64,000 nt of DNA from Allodiplogaster sudhausi. Lineage: Eukaryota > Nematoda > Chromadorea > Rhabditida > Diplogasteridae. The notes beneath the pieces are model-generated. The model did no database searches, was not told where the DNA came from, and was given only the letters and a program-made list of their open reading frames with translations. Positions within the stretch are counted from its first letter, which is position 1; each line of letters opens with the position of its first letter. Shown piece after piece: positions 48,960-60,541 of the stretch. The translations under genes and the position numbers were made by a program. The DNA is taken from assembly GCA_945643635.1 (NCBI GenBank), contig CALZFC010000354.1, positions 1,810,001 to 1,874,000 on the forward strand, given 5' to 3'.

Positions 48960-49586
48960 GTGAAGGGGAACGAAGCAGTGATGCAGTACGCTCTGGAGAA
49001 GCTCGACATTGGAATTGAAGGATTCACAAAGTATCGATCCTCTTTCCGTTATTTTTCATTTTTTACAATCAAGGGTCGGTATTCGTTTCTCCATTTTGGT
49101 ATTATGTCAGCCTTTATTATGGAGATTTTCTTTTAAAGGAGTCATCAAGGGGCTAAATATTTTCTATAGCGCAAACTGTTACTTCTGTAGCTCTACTGTA
49201 CAATCTCGCCTGTTCTTGGACCGAGAGAGCATGGCAAAATAAGAGGATACTAAAATCAACATTAGCTAATTTTCTAGCCGTAAAACATTCTGGAACTACA
49301 TTTTACGATGAGACGAATTGATCCATATTTTAAAACAGGCATGTGAATTATTCGCCGGAGATTTCCTTGAAGTGCTGTAATTGATGTCCATGCTCTCTTC
49401 CGTATTCAAAACTGTTTCCCTTGCAGATTCCGCGACTTCCATCCTTGATGACTCTCGCTCGGAGATACTGCCCGCATTTCCACATCAAGATCAAGAAGAT
49501 GTCCTATGCCAAATGCTCTAAGGAAGCCACGGCAGCCAAGACCGGCTCAGAAGAGAAGGAGACGGAGACGAAAGAAGACAACGCAG
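48960..49586 (+). pseudogene. NOP2: NOP2/NSUN1 exon pair, remnant 2
   Basis: Block one (48960-49033) reads VKGNEAVMQYALEKLDIGIE then GFTKYR; block two after TTGCAG (49427-49586, ending at a GTACTC donor) reads FRDFHP, then after a one-base frame change LMTLARRYCPHFH and IKIKKMSYAKC followed by a Lys/Glu-rich end (EEKETETKED). These are the GFT+FR..FHPSL..TRR.YPH.HN..GF segments of NOP2. The DGFF residues are deleted here. The one-base loss after FHP is shared with remnants 1 and 3. A TTAA MITE lies in the intron. Confidence 0.72.
49137..49367. mobile_element. TTAA-type MITE in NOP2 remnant 2 intron
   Basis: Begins TTAA then AGGAGTCATCAAGGGG and ends GAATTATTCGCCGGAGATTT then CCT. The same element, enlarged by other insertions, occupies the matching intron of remnant 1 (about 41757-43769), so it was present before duplication. 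Confidence 0.65.
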
Positions 49587-50287
49587 GTACTCTAATGCAA
49601 CAGTTTTGCGGCCTTTCATTCAATCATCAAACATGATCGACGATAGAGAGATTGAACGCTTCGATTGAACATTGCAACTTTGACCTAGATTGCGTGCGCG
49701 GCTATTCTTCGACGGTGATAGTGAATCCGTTTAATGCAGAGAACCAGAGAGGCGAGGGAGTGAAAGAGGAAAAGACTAGCCCTTTGCGTACAATAGGATG
49801 TGCTCTGGGGAAGGATAGCGCAGGTGTAATTATTCCTAGTTTCCGTTGTATCCCAAAGTCACTTATTCTACTTGTATACACATAACTCCACAACAGCGAG
49901 GGAGAGAAAGAAGAAAAGACTTGCAAAATGGAGCCTTTTCCTCTTTCACTCCCTCGGGGGGGGGGGGAAGCTCGCTCAGTCTAATCACGGTCAGTGAAAA
50001 GGAATTGGTCTTACAATTAGAACTTGACAGATTCGCCCTGAGGATGGGACATGTGGCGGCGGGTTGAAATGAACGAAAAAGACGAGTGAGAAAAAAAGGA
50101 AAAGAGCATGTGAATGAGGAGAGAAAGAGAAGAGGGAGAAATATCCGTTCATGTTTGACGTGTAGGAAACAAACTAAGAACAGTAATAAATTGTTTGTTT
50201 ATGTAAACATGTGTCATCAGCAAAGGCAGGCTGCTGTTAGTTGCAGTTTTTTTTACTATTTTTCTCTCTGTCAATTGTTGCCTTCAG

Positions 50288-50550
50288 TGACGAAGTAAAC
50301 CTTGTCGGTCAATGCTTGAAGGTTATGGATTTGCAGCAAGTCGCGCGCCCTTGACATCATCGAGGCGACCGCCGGACACTTCTGCGATCTACAAATTATA
50401 ACATATTTTTACGAGGAAAAAACCAACGAGCGAGTCTATTCTACCCTTTATGGTCTATCAAAAGCTCAAAGACATTTTCATTTGAAATAACACGCGAGTC
50501 ATACGAGTTGTGTTCTCGTAAAAAAAGAAGCAGCCTCCCTTGCCATGAGA
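50288..50550 (-). pseudogene. Orphan exon-like segments, possible diverged receptor
   Basis: Two minus-strand open blocks look protein-like: about 50550-50460 (GRLLLFLREHNSYDS, VISNENVFELLIDHKG, then a GTAGAA donor) and about 50387-50284 after a GATCGCAG acceptor (KCPAVASMMSRARDLLQIHN, LTDKVYFVTEGNN, stop). The first has a homologue at the right edge (63975-63885: VRLLLVLREDNAPDS, VYSNEDVV). The pattern VRLLLVLRED resembles the LRLGYVDD start of the array receptors, so these may be exons of a more divergent family member. Weak evidence. Confidence 0.35.
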
Positions 50551-52688
50551 AAGAGAGCGTGCAAAAGTGAGAGAGCACAACAATTTAATAAGGTTCTCGA
50601 ATGGCAAAAGAAGTATAACAGTTTGCTCTACTTTGGCACAGTGCCAGCAAGCGAGTTTATTTATTTCGGTGAAGAAACACCGCAATGCCCTTCATAAACT
50701 CACTTGTCCTTCATCCTCCCCCTTCCTGGCTCGTCTTCTTTTCGCTCGTTTCTCTCAAATCCCATGAATATATGGAAAGCAAAAAGAGCATTCTTAGCAT
50801 TACAATTGCTCTCTCACCTGGCACATGTGAGAAAATGAACAGTCAAAATATTAATATTTGAAAAGAGAGCTTATCACTATTTTTATATCGCCGCTCTGGA
50901 CGTGATTGAAGCAAAAGAATTCAGCAAAGGAGGTGAGGTGAAAATGGCCAATCAGAAATATTCTCTGCAAAATCTGAATAAGCGCAACTGAAGAAATCTC
51001 TAGCAAAATATGAGTGACATTGATACTAAAATACATATATTTCAACAAATGCCTGCTGTTTGGATGCAGGCAGAAAAAGAACAAAAACAAGATGTGCGCG
51101 AAACGGAAAGGAATTACCAAAAGCCCCTCCCGCTCTTTCGGCAATGTTTGTTTTATTGTTTTTGCAACTCCAAAATTCCTTCGAGTTGCGCTTTTTTTGT
51201 GCTCACGAAGAAAGCAACGGCTTTTTTTTACACATGTAAGTCACATGGAAGAACTATCCAGGATGTCACGAATTCTCGCGGACATGTCGTCTTCTTCCCA
51301 TTACTCCCAAGCCTACGATCGAAGAAAATAGCAAGGCCAGCTGAATAAAATTTATATAATGAAAAACAAAATCTATCCATTTAAATCTATGAAGGATGTA
51401 TATATTAGAATGCAAGTAAAAAAGAATTATATTGTCCTTTTAAAAACTTTAGAACATGCTAGAAAAAAATACTTAAATAATTACATACATCAAAGAAATC
51501 GCTTTTTTATAAATAGTAAGTGATAAAGAAAGTCTCAAACAACAATATGATGCCGTAAGCGTATGGCAGTTCGCTTTCCGTACATTTAAGGGATACAAAA
51601 ATGTCTACCACGACTACCTTGCGACCAAGAAAACTTCAAATGTTAAACTGTTAGCACAGCTTCATGAGATTTATAAAAGAAGCCTATTCGTGGGTATTGA
51701 GCATTAGTGGCTTTGCACTACACATTTTATAACTTATCCTTGTCTTGACTACTCCTCTGTTCTTCTTCTAGCTTGACAATGTTCTCGAGCTGTTGCAGAT
51801 TCAGCTTGTATTACCCTGAAATACGAGAAGCCATTCGCCTGAGCAAGGGGAACGGAATGAACTCACCAGTCAAAAAAAAAAGTTTTCTGACAACAGAATA
51901 TATGCTTATGTATGTACGTATACTACATGCTTATTACCTCTCCAAATAATTCAGATGTTAAATTCTCCACTAATTCGTCTTGCTAATATACAATTCTATT
52001 GAGATTGATTATGACATAGACGGCGATTAAATAGCATAATTAGCATACTCTTGCTGGGGAAAAGAAGCGCGAATGATTTGTAAGCAGAAGCTGCTCATTG
52101 AGAAAGAAGAAGAAAGTCTACCCTAATTAGCACAAACAAACATACCCAAACTTTTGCTCTTTTGTAACCACCGTCAAATTGCATGTCTGCTTCGGTAAGA
52201 TGTCTCGGTTTCCTCCTTCTTTCGCTCAATGCATCCTTCGGTTCTAAGAAGAGGAGATAGGTTGAGAATTCATCAATTTCCTCTTTATTTCATTTTTTTA
52301 AATATATATAAATGCATATCTTTTCCTATCACTTTCACATGTATCTTTTATTTATTCCTCTCATTGTCAATCTCTAACAAACACACACACACACATACTC
52401 TCTCTATCTCTTTCTCACTCCCCCTCTCTCTCACTCTTTTCTTTCCCTTTCTCTCTCGCTCTACCTCTCAATCTCTTTCTCCAATAAGAAATCTCCAAAA
52501 CGAAGGATTGCTTCGGTTCAAGAAAGTGTAGATGTAGGTAAATTAATCCTGTTACATTTGATCGATCCTCATTACCCAATCTTGAGTTCTCCTTGAATGA
52601 GTCTGGGCATATACGGAATATGTCACGGTACTGTTCAAGGTTGACTCCACCATTATGGAAACAGTAGCATTTGATAACATATGACCTT
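50551..52688. other. Spacer without recognised genes
   Basis: AT-rich region between the orphan exons and the foldback element. It contains CA/CT microsatellites at about 52380-52480. Open frames of about 100 codons (51010-51348) show no protein-like features. Confidence 0.5.
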
Positions 52689-52888
52689 ACAAGGGAAGCC
52701 TCTTTCCATAACCCAGCCAATCGGGATCTGAGTAATTCTCCTATGTAGTACTTCTCGAAAAATGACCCTGAAACTATTTTAAAACTGCGGAGGACGCATT
52801 TGCGATTTTATATGAATTTTTGAAAAATGAATAAAATTTACATACGAAATGCTCCATCTTTATCAGTCGTGGTTTTTGGCACTGAAAT

Positions 52889-52962
52889 GTGATCGGCGAG
52901 CGCAGTGGGTTACGCTTCCGACCTCAATTCTTAAGGTCACCGGTTCGATTCCTTTCGTCGAC
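52889..52962 (+). other. tRNA-like Pol III promoter block, left arm
   Basis: GCGAGCGCAGTGGGTTACGC resembles an A box and GGTTCGATTCC (52942-52952) is a perfect B box with tRNA T-loop sequence. GACCT and AGGTC can pair as an anticodon stem with a 9-base loop, and the T stem pairs poorly, so it is a tRNA-derived promoter rather than a functional tRNA. Confidence 0.6.
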
Positions 52963-53908
52963 AAAAGTTTTGCTGCGACTATTTTGATTAAAAAACTAAT
53001 AAAGGGCAGAATTAAGTGCATTTTAATAAGATTCAGAATGTATGCATATTTTTTATGATAATTTTAAAATGTTTTCTTTATTTAAAATTTTTTTTGTTGG
53101 ACTATGCTCACTTCGCAATGAATTGCGACCCGCCAGTGGTCTTACGACTGCTTGTGGAAAAATATGGACTTGCTGATACTTCCGCCGTCGCCACTCGCGA
53201 GGATTACAAAATCTTCAATTCCCTTTCACTGGTTTTTGAGGAGGCTTTACAACAGTCACTTCTCTTCGATGAGAGTGAAACACCACTGTTATGTGGAGAC
53301 GATGAAGCGGATTCCGATTGGGATCCAGTCGACGATACTGATCATCCGGATAAGCCATGAACAAATTTCGCTTTATTTGCGACAAAAATGGATTGACCAA
53401 ATTGCGGGAATTCGAGGCAAAGTACATAGCAGACGGAGAAATTCGCGCCGGGATTCGAGATCGATATCGCCAACTGGCGGAGAAACTTAAAAAATCGGTC
53501 AAGGAGAAAATGGAAAATGGTTTGACGGCTTGCATAACGCAATGATGCTAAAAATGTATAATATGGGACAGGTATGGAGCTCCACGACGAAGACCTTCGG
53601 AGGCTCGCACACGCTATCAACAGAGATTGCACAAACATCGAGCACTTTGCCACCGACTATCACATCTGCTAGCAGTTCTCCCATCTCCCTATATTTCAAC
53701 CGCAATAAATTTTTGAGAAATTTTCCGTAAGACCACTCGCGGGTCGCAATTCATTGCGAAGTGAACATAGTCCAACAAAAAATTTTTAAATAAAGAAAAC
53801 ATTTTAAAATTATCATAAAAAATATGCATACATTCTAAATCTTATTAAAATGCACTTAATTCTGCCCTTTATTAGTTTTTTAATCAAAATAGTCGCAGCA
53901 AAACTTTT

Positions 53909-53982
53909 GTCGACGAAAGGAATCGAACCCGTGACCTTAAAAATTGAGGTCGGAAGCGTAACCCACTGCGCTCGCCGACCAC
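53909..53982 (-). other. tRNA-like Pol III promoter block, right arm
   Basis: Inverted copy of the left-arm block with B box GGGTTCGATTCC (53919-53930 complemented). The two promoters face each other across the centre of the foldback element. Confidence 0.6.
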
Positions 53983-54552
53983 ATTCCAGTGCCAAAAACC
54001 ACGACTGATAAAGATGGAGCATTTCGTATGTAAATTTTATTCATTTTTCAAAAATTCATATAAAATCGCAAATGCGTCCTCCGCAGTTTTAAAATAGTTT
54101 CAGGGTCATTTTTCGAGAAGTACTACATAGGAAAATTACTCAGATCCCGTTTGGCTGGGTTATGGAAAGAGGCTTCCCTTGTTAGCAGCAGAAACTTCAC
54201 ATTTGGATGCTTCTTTATCACTTGGCTTGTAGTCGGTGATTCTCTTTACCATTCGTTGTCTTTCCAGCTCCATCCTCGACTACCATACTGGATTCTTTAC
54301 GACAAGAATTGCAAAGTCGCGGGAAAGGAGGAGAAGACGATCGACTTTCTTTGAGGGTGAGACAAGAATCTTCGCAAAAGTTCATTAATTTGTATGGAAA
54401 CTTAAATTTCTGCAAATTATTCACGCGCATAAATTTATCTGAAAAAACAGTAGTTGAGATAAGTTACCAAATGCTTTCAAATAATACAATACTGATAAAT
54501 ATCGTCAAATATTCTCAATAGTGAAGAGAATAATAAGACAGCGGTTCAGAGA

Positions 54553-57500
54553 CTACAAGTCTCTCACAAAGAACTGCAAATTGTAAACGTTTCTCATTGA
54601 TTCAAGCATAGTTCCAACCACGTTGCGCTTGTAAAGCACTCGTTCACGAAGGAGGAAACAAAATGCAATGAAATGGGAGAGAAGAAGGCCGACGTAGGGC
54701 ACTCGCAACTGGCTGAGAGTCATGATGGAGAAGGAGATCTTGGGCGGCTTGAAGTCGAGCGACTCGCCTTGTGGACGAGAAGTGTAGCGAAGGATTAGAG
54801 CGTGCATCTATGCAAACAAAAATATATAATACAAAAATACATTAATATAATAATATATTATAAAAATATAATAAAAAGTATAATAAAAGATAAAAACATT
54901 CATCCATGCGCACCAACAACACAATTGTTCTATGTCAACTTTGCCGTTGGGTCTTTCAAGCAACCAACCATTCCCCACCAACTTGTTCTGGTCCGAAAAC
55001 GCTGACGAGATTCCGATTGAGAATATTGCGAAGCTTCCGGAGTCTTCGATCCTTCCGCAAGAAGAAGGTCGCTGGACTTGGAAGGGCGAAGCCCTCGCTA
55101 ACAAAAGACGCGTACTTCTCCCTATCCAATGTCATCATTTCGTTGGGCGGCACAGCAATTCTCAAAAAAAAAAATTTTTTTTTAATGAAATGTTTACTTT
55201 GTTCTGACAACTCTAGCGCGCCCATTTTCATGCGTGAGATAGTTCCGAATGTGTCAACATTGAGAAAGACCGTACGGTCGGAGTGGGCAAGGCGAGCGGA
55301 ATTTGCCATTGCGGCGGATCCGTATGTCCGAGAAGCCGGAATACATGAAGACGTGGCCAAAGAAATGCAGAGATGACTTTGCGCATAACTACAACCAATG
55401 TTATATTTCTCTCTCTATTTTTGTTTTCTCAATTTCTCTATCTATCTCTCTCTTTATTATCTATATTTCTCTCTCTCTTTCTCTCTTTCTCTACTAATTC
55501 TCTTCCTTGTACCATATTTGCCATTTTCTGGCTATCTGGCTCGATGATGATACGGTTGCCGTATTTTTCAGCTGGATCGCTTCCGAAGAGCTCCGCAATC
55601 TGAATCAACTTACTTTTTAAAATTTTAATTCTACATACATAGTATTGATCTGCTTTTTTTAAACTGGAGAGTTCGAAATTTGGAGAAACAAGTGCGCACA
55701 GTCTGTGGCTTGACGGCGAAGTCGCCTTTCATAATCAGCCGACCGCTGCCGTCTTGCAGATATTCAAGGAATTCAGTGACCGTTCTCAATAAAAACAATT
55801 TCAGCTATCTTTTTTTTGGTTTGTTTAGCTAAATATAACCATTGCGCCTACTAATGGAGACGAACAGCGAATTTCCTTAAAGGAGGTACAAGGCGAATAA
55901 ATTGTGTATTGTTTTTTCGAATTATTTGGTCAGGTTGATCTAGAAACTTCGATTGCAAGTGTACCGAAGTCATAAAAACCCCTCTGCCCTGAGGAAATTA
56001 ACAATATTCTCTACTTTGAATTCGGGAATATTTTATTTTCCCGCCATTTTCAAAAAATTTTGGAAGATCAACACTGCGGCGGATGAAGCCATTCGAATCC
56101 TGCAATTAAAATTTCTATATATGGGGCGCGCAACCAACATTGGCCGGATTTTGCTTAACAGTGCGCACACCTGCCAGTTGTCCAAGCCGCTAGTTTCTGT
56201 GGAGAGGGGCAAGGGGCAGTAGCACCATTTCTGTGGATTCTTCACACCGTACTTTTTACCAATCTGTCAGGGACTTCGTGGTAGGAGTTTTTCCCTAATG
56301 GTCTCTTTTAAAGGAGTCATCCAGGGAATATTTTATCTCTGACGCTACTGTACGTTCTGGAACGCTCCTCTATATTCTCGCCTGTTCTAAGGGTCCGTGG
56401 CAAAATAGAAGGGTGCTAATATCTACAATAGGTCATTCTCTACAAATAGATTTTGTAAGACTATAATTATGAAATGTTAAGATAAAAATTGTTCAAACTT
56501 TCTGAATCAACGAACTGATCCCTGCTAAAAAACCACATGTGAATTATTCTCCGGAGCTTCCTTTAATCTTTAATCTAGACGAGAAAACGAACGTTGGCGG
56601 GTTCACGGTCGTTTGAATGGCGCTGCCCGAGTACATTGCATTGTAGATGAGGAGAAGCAGGAGTACCGAGAGATGGAAACTAAAAACAGCCGGGCGACGG
56701 CCGGAGAACGGATCGGACGAGAGTACTCGTTGTAGATAGGCGGAGAAGCGTCTGAGAGTGATTACAAGAACATGGGCGAACATCTTTTGACATTATGTGA
56801 GCATCAGGGGAGGCCGGGAGCCGAAAATATCCGACCCTGACCCCCAGGGCCGGCCATCTCTGATGAGCATCCCTTACACCGTGTTCTCGCTGTCCTTGAG
56901 CATGTGAAGAAGAGCGAGAGTCAAGCATTCACAAGCGTAGGCAGAAAGCAGAGCAGCCACGAAAGCTGCAGCTATTAAAGGAGAGAAGACGAGAAAGTCG
57001 CCCAGTGCCCAACCAGCGTCCCAGTCGGCTCGTTCGTAATAGGTGAACTGAAAAGTTTACAAAATAATTATTAAAAGTTATGTACCTACAGATGCCTCAT
57101 CGATTGACGAAGCATTGCATTTTTTAACAGTTCAAATTAGGCGCATATTTTAAAGTTCAGAATGAGCCCGTACGGAGTCCATTGTGGGCGGGTGAGTGTA
57201 GTAAAAGTTGGCCAATCGCTGCTTCCGGACGTATAATTCTTCGACCGAACCGTCAAGATTTCCTTGAAGAAGTAAATATATATATTTTTTGCCCTATGGA
57301 ACTCTAGCATGACGATCAGCAAAAGAGGACGGAAGGGCGAACCCCTTTGAATCATTCCAAGCATTCCATCAAAGTATCCAGTCGTATTGTCGATTTCAAA
57401 ACCACCTGAGAATCGATATAAATAAGTAAAAAAAATTTTATATATATATATATAAATAAATAAATAAATTCATTAATTAACAAATAAATAAATAAATGAC

Positions 57501-57831
57501 TATAAAATATTAAAAAAAAAATATATATATATATATAACATGTCAGAGAGAATACATTTCAGTGCTACCGTAAGAGTCGACACGCACAAACTCGATTGGA
57601 AGCAGACCGGCTTCCGATGCGGCCTCGTGCCAAATGTCCGCGAAAATTCCTTTCAATTATTAGCTCAATAATAAATTATCATATCAAAAAACTATTGTTT
57701 TAAATCACATGTTCTCTTTAAATATAATTTATTCAGTGGTAATGCCAACCTGAAAGTGTATGAAGCTGCTGTGATTTGCGGTAGACGAACGGATGGACGC
57801 GATCGTCGACGTAGCCAAGGCGGAGGGGCAT
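54553..57831 (-). CDS. iGluR/IR-like receptor, array copy 3, intact (449 aa)
   Basis: Exons 57831-57750, 57649-57569, 57405-57343, 57262-57174, 57047-56878, 56751-56593, 55784-55700, 55599-55513, 55376-55276, 55160-54983, 54807-54553 have exactly the same lengths as copy 2 (1350 nt). Motifs: [46 protein letters not shown] (R-x9-P kept), M1 ([19 protein letters not shown]), M3 ([15 protein letters not shown]), S2 with TVTEFLEYLQDG and FMYSGFSD, M4 ([19 protein letters not shown]). Intron 6 is enlarged to about 800 bases by a TTAA MITE and other sequence; intron 5 holds a short GC-rich insert. Many splice donors are unusual (GTTCG, GTAGC, GTACG) but are conserved in all copies. Role inferred: a ligand-gated channel subunit of chemosensory or neuronal type. 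Confidence 0.75.
56312..56562. mobile_element. TTAA-flanked MITE in copy 3 intron 6
   Basis: TTAA at 56308-56311 and 56563-56566 flank ends AGGAGTCATCCAGGGAATA and complement of TTATTCTCCGGAGCTTCCT. Copies 1, 2 and 4 have no such insert in this intron. Confidence 0.75.
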
Positions 57832-57896
57832 CTCTCAGTCGTGGTCGTTTGCGCTATTCTTGCTCATCCACATCTTGGCAATGACAAATTGAACCG

Positions 57897-57927
<31 letters not shown>

Positions 57928-58378
57928 CCGTATTTTCTCTATTAGTGCCCCGGGGGCACTATTTTTCAATGCCCTTGCGAGAGGGGAGCACTATTAGAGG
58001 GGGGGGGGTTCTATTTGAGGGAGGGGTACTATTTTTCAATGTGATTGACAAAACGTTTGACAACAACATTTTACTTTCAAAAATAGAAGAATCATAGCTC
58101 GAATTCAATGGAATCATCATTGGAATATCCATTTTACGGGAGATTTTGAATGAATTTGCCATATCTTCATTGGGAAGAGCATCCCATACCTCCGGATTCA
58201 TTTGAGGTGCGTCATGAGCCGAGATATTAGACTATTAGGGGGGCACTATTGGAGGGGGGGGGGTTCTATTAGAGGGAGGGGTACTATTTTTCAATGGCCC
58301 ATCCTAGTGGGGAGGTACTATTAGAGGGGGGGGGGGAGGGTTCTAATAGAGGGAGGGGGGCACTAATAGAGAAAATAC

Positions 58379-58380
<2 letters not shown>
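57928..58380. mobile_element. G-run-rich MITE inserted in a TA microsatellite, 453 bp
   Basis: The element starts CCGTATTTTCTCTATTAGTG and ends in the exact complement, CACTAATAGAGAAAATACGG, with (TA)n on both sides. The interior repeats short blocks such as GCACTATTAGAGGGGGGGG and GGTACTATTTTTCAATG several times and has G runs of 8-11 bases that could form G-quadruplexes. No coding capacity. Confidence 0.85.
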
Positions 58381-58432
<52 letters not shown>

Positions 58433-59388
58433 CATTCGCGGTCTTCTCACTCATCATCTATCTCTTGGCAATGACAAATTGAAACGAACAAAAAAAAATA
58501 TATATGTAGTATGTACAAACCTAAATAGGCTAGCTAATGAGATATACCTTTTAAAAATATTGAAAATGCAAACGAACAATCCGATCGCAGAGGTCCTCAA
58601 GGCGGGGAATACACCTCTCGCTCTCTAAAATACACCGTGCCAGCGATACAAGCAATAAACGAGCGACGAACAAATATTCCGAATCATGAAACGGATAGTC
58701 ATGCACACAGCAGTGGACGAGAGAATCGTCTTCAAATATTGTCAGTAGAAAAACGGCAACAAATTTTGGCAGTCGCTTAACGAGCAACTCCCAAACAACG
58801 GTAATGGTCCTTGTACACGATTTCGCAACGCTTGATACCTAAGTTCGCCTCTTTCAAGGGAGCAAAGGAGAGTATAGCGAAGTACATGCATACATATGCT
58901 GCTAATAATGTGACGACATTATAAAACACCCACCCATTGATGACAGATGAAACCTCCGATCTTCTTTTTTCTTGCTTCCAAAACTCAAATACTTAAGCGG
59001 AAGTCACAATGGGTCAGGTGCTCGCATGACAGCAAGTTATGGGAACATGAGCTGGGGAAACATATTGGGTGCTAAAATAACAAGAAACACAATATTCGCC
59101 ATTAATAACTATATTTGGTATGTTATCGTTAGCAAACGTATTTCAGATGAGACTCCTTCGGCTCCAATCAATAATTTGAAATATGATATGATGACAATTA
59201 ATTCTAATCGTAAGCATACAGTGCAACGACAACTAATTTTGTCTTCTCTCGATTCCCAAGCTTAGTTCTTGTATCTTTCTCTGTCTCTTTCCCTTTCTCG
59301 CTCTTCCTGTCCTTCACTCTCTCTTCCCCTCCCCATATGTTAACGTGGTTCTAAATAGCGGAAGGAAGAATATTTGTGCCTTTATCAG

Positions 59389-59786
59389 GTGGAGGAGAAC
59401 GAAGCAGTGGTGCGCCCTGGAGAAGCTCGACTTTGGAATTGAAGGATTCACCAAGAATCGATCCACTTTCAGTTATTTTTCTATCTTTTACAATCTAGGG
59501 ATGGTAGAGGGGGTTAAAATCTACAATCGCTAATTCTATATCCGTAAAATTTTTACATACTGAAATTCTAAAATGATATTCTGAAAGTCGTTCTCCCATC
59601 TGTTTCCCTTGCAGATTCCGCGACATCCACCCTCGCTGACTCTCACCTGGAGATACTGCCCCCATGCCCACAATGTTGTTCGTGGTCAAGATCAAGAAGA
59701 TGTCTTATGCCAAAGCTCCAAGGAAGCCACCGCAGCCATGACCTGCTCAGAACATATGGAGGCGGAGAGGAAAGAAGACAAGTCAG
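59389..59786 (+). pseudogene. NOP2: NOP2/NSUN1 exon pair, remnant 3
   Basis: Block one (59389-59460) reads VEENEAVV, then after a 5-base loss ALEKLDFGIE and GFTKNR; block two (59615-59786) after TTGCAG reads FRDIHP, then in another frame LTLTWRYCPHAHN, followed by SKEATAAMTCS. It shares the one-base loss after the FHP codons with remnants 1 and 2, and has its own extra lesions. No TTAA MITE is intact in its intron, only part of the inside. Confidence 0.7.
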
Positions 59787-60541
59787 GTACTCTAATGCAA
59801 CAGTTTTACTGTTAATGTGCCTTTCACTCTAGAATCAAACAAGATCAACGATAGATCATCCAGTTTTGCATTCGCAAGATTGCATGCGCGGCTGTTCTCA
59901 TTGTCAGGCGGTGATAGTGAATCCGTTCAAGGAAGAGAACCAGAGAGGCGAGGGAGTGAAAGATCAATAGATTAGCAAAAAGGGACACGAAGCTGGCTCA
60001 GTCTCATTATGGTCAGTGATAAGAACTTGGGATAGGAACATAACAGATTCGCTCTTGGGATTGGACATGTGGCGGCGAATCGAACTGAACTAAAAAGGAG
60101 AGAAAGAAGAGAGCATGCCAATCAGGAGAGAAAGAAAAGAAAGACAGTGAGGAGAGAGAGAGGGAAAGGAGAAAAACTGGCCCAATCAGAATTGTAGAAA
60201 ATGAGGAGATGACGGTTGGGAACGTGGCGAAGAGGCGCAAGACGCCCAGTCTTTCTTTGCCTGTTTGAAAACATCCTCTGTAAATTCTCAAACAGAATTT
60301 GTGCTGCAGTAACGATGACAAAAATTTCAAAGTCGCGTTAAAGATAGAAAAGTCGATCGACTTTCCTTGAGAGTGAGACAAGTGCATCAACTCTAAATTT
60401 CTACAAATTATTCACGCGCATAAATTTATCAGAAAAAGATATGTAGAGATAAGTAACCAAATGCATTTAAATAATACAATACAGATAGACAACGACAATA
60501 TTCTCAAGAGTGAAGAGAATAATAAGACAGCGGTTCAGAGA

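Larger units (their letters stand above)
52689..54182. mobile_element. Foldback transposon with about 455-bp inverted arms
   Basis: The arm 52689-53147 is repeated in inverted orientation at 53728-54182 with only a few mismatches; outer ends read ACAAGGGAAGCCTCTTTCC. Each arm carries a tRNA-like block. The 580-base centre has two short plus-strand frames that overlap by ATGA: 53118-53360 (80 aa; LRLLVEKYGLADTS, ending in a very acidic DEADSDWDPVDDTDHP) and 53357-53545 (62 aa, Lys/Glu-rich). No known transposase motif was recognised. Long arms suggest a Mutator-like or foldback element that is non-autonomous. Confidence 0.85.

Noticed and set aside
52889..52962. Functional tRNA gene
   Set aside because: Good A and B boxes, but the T stem pairs poorly, the anticodon loop is 9 bases and no acceptor stem forms. 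It is called tRNA-like only.
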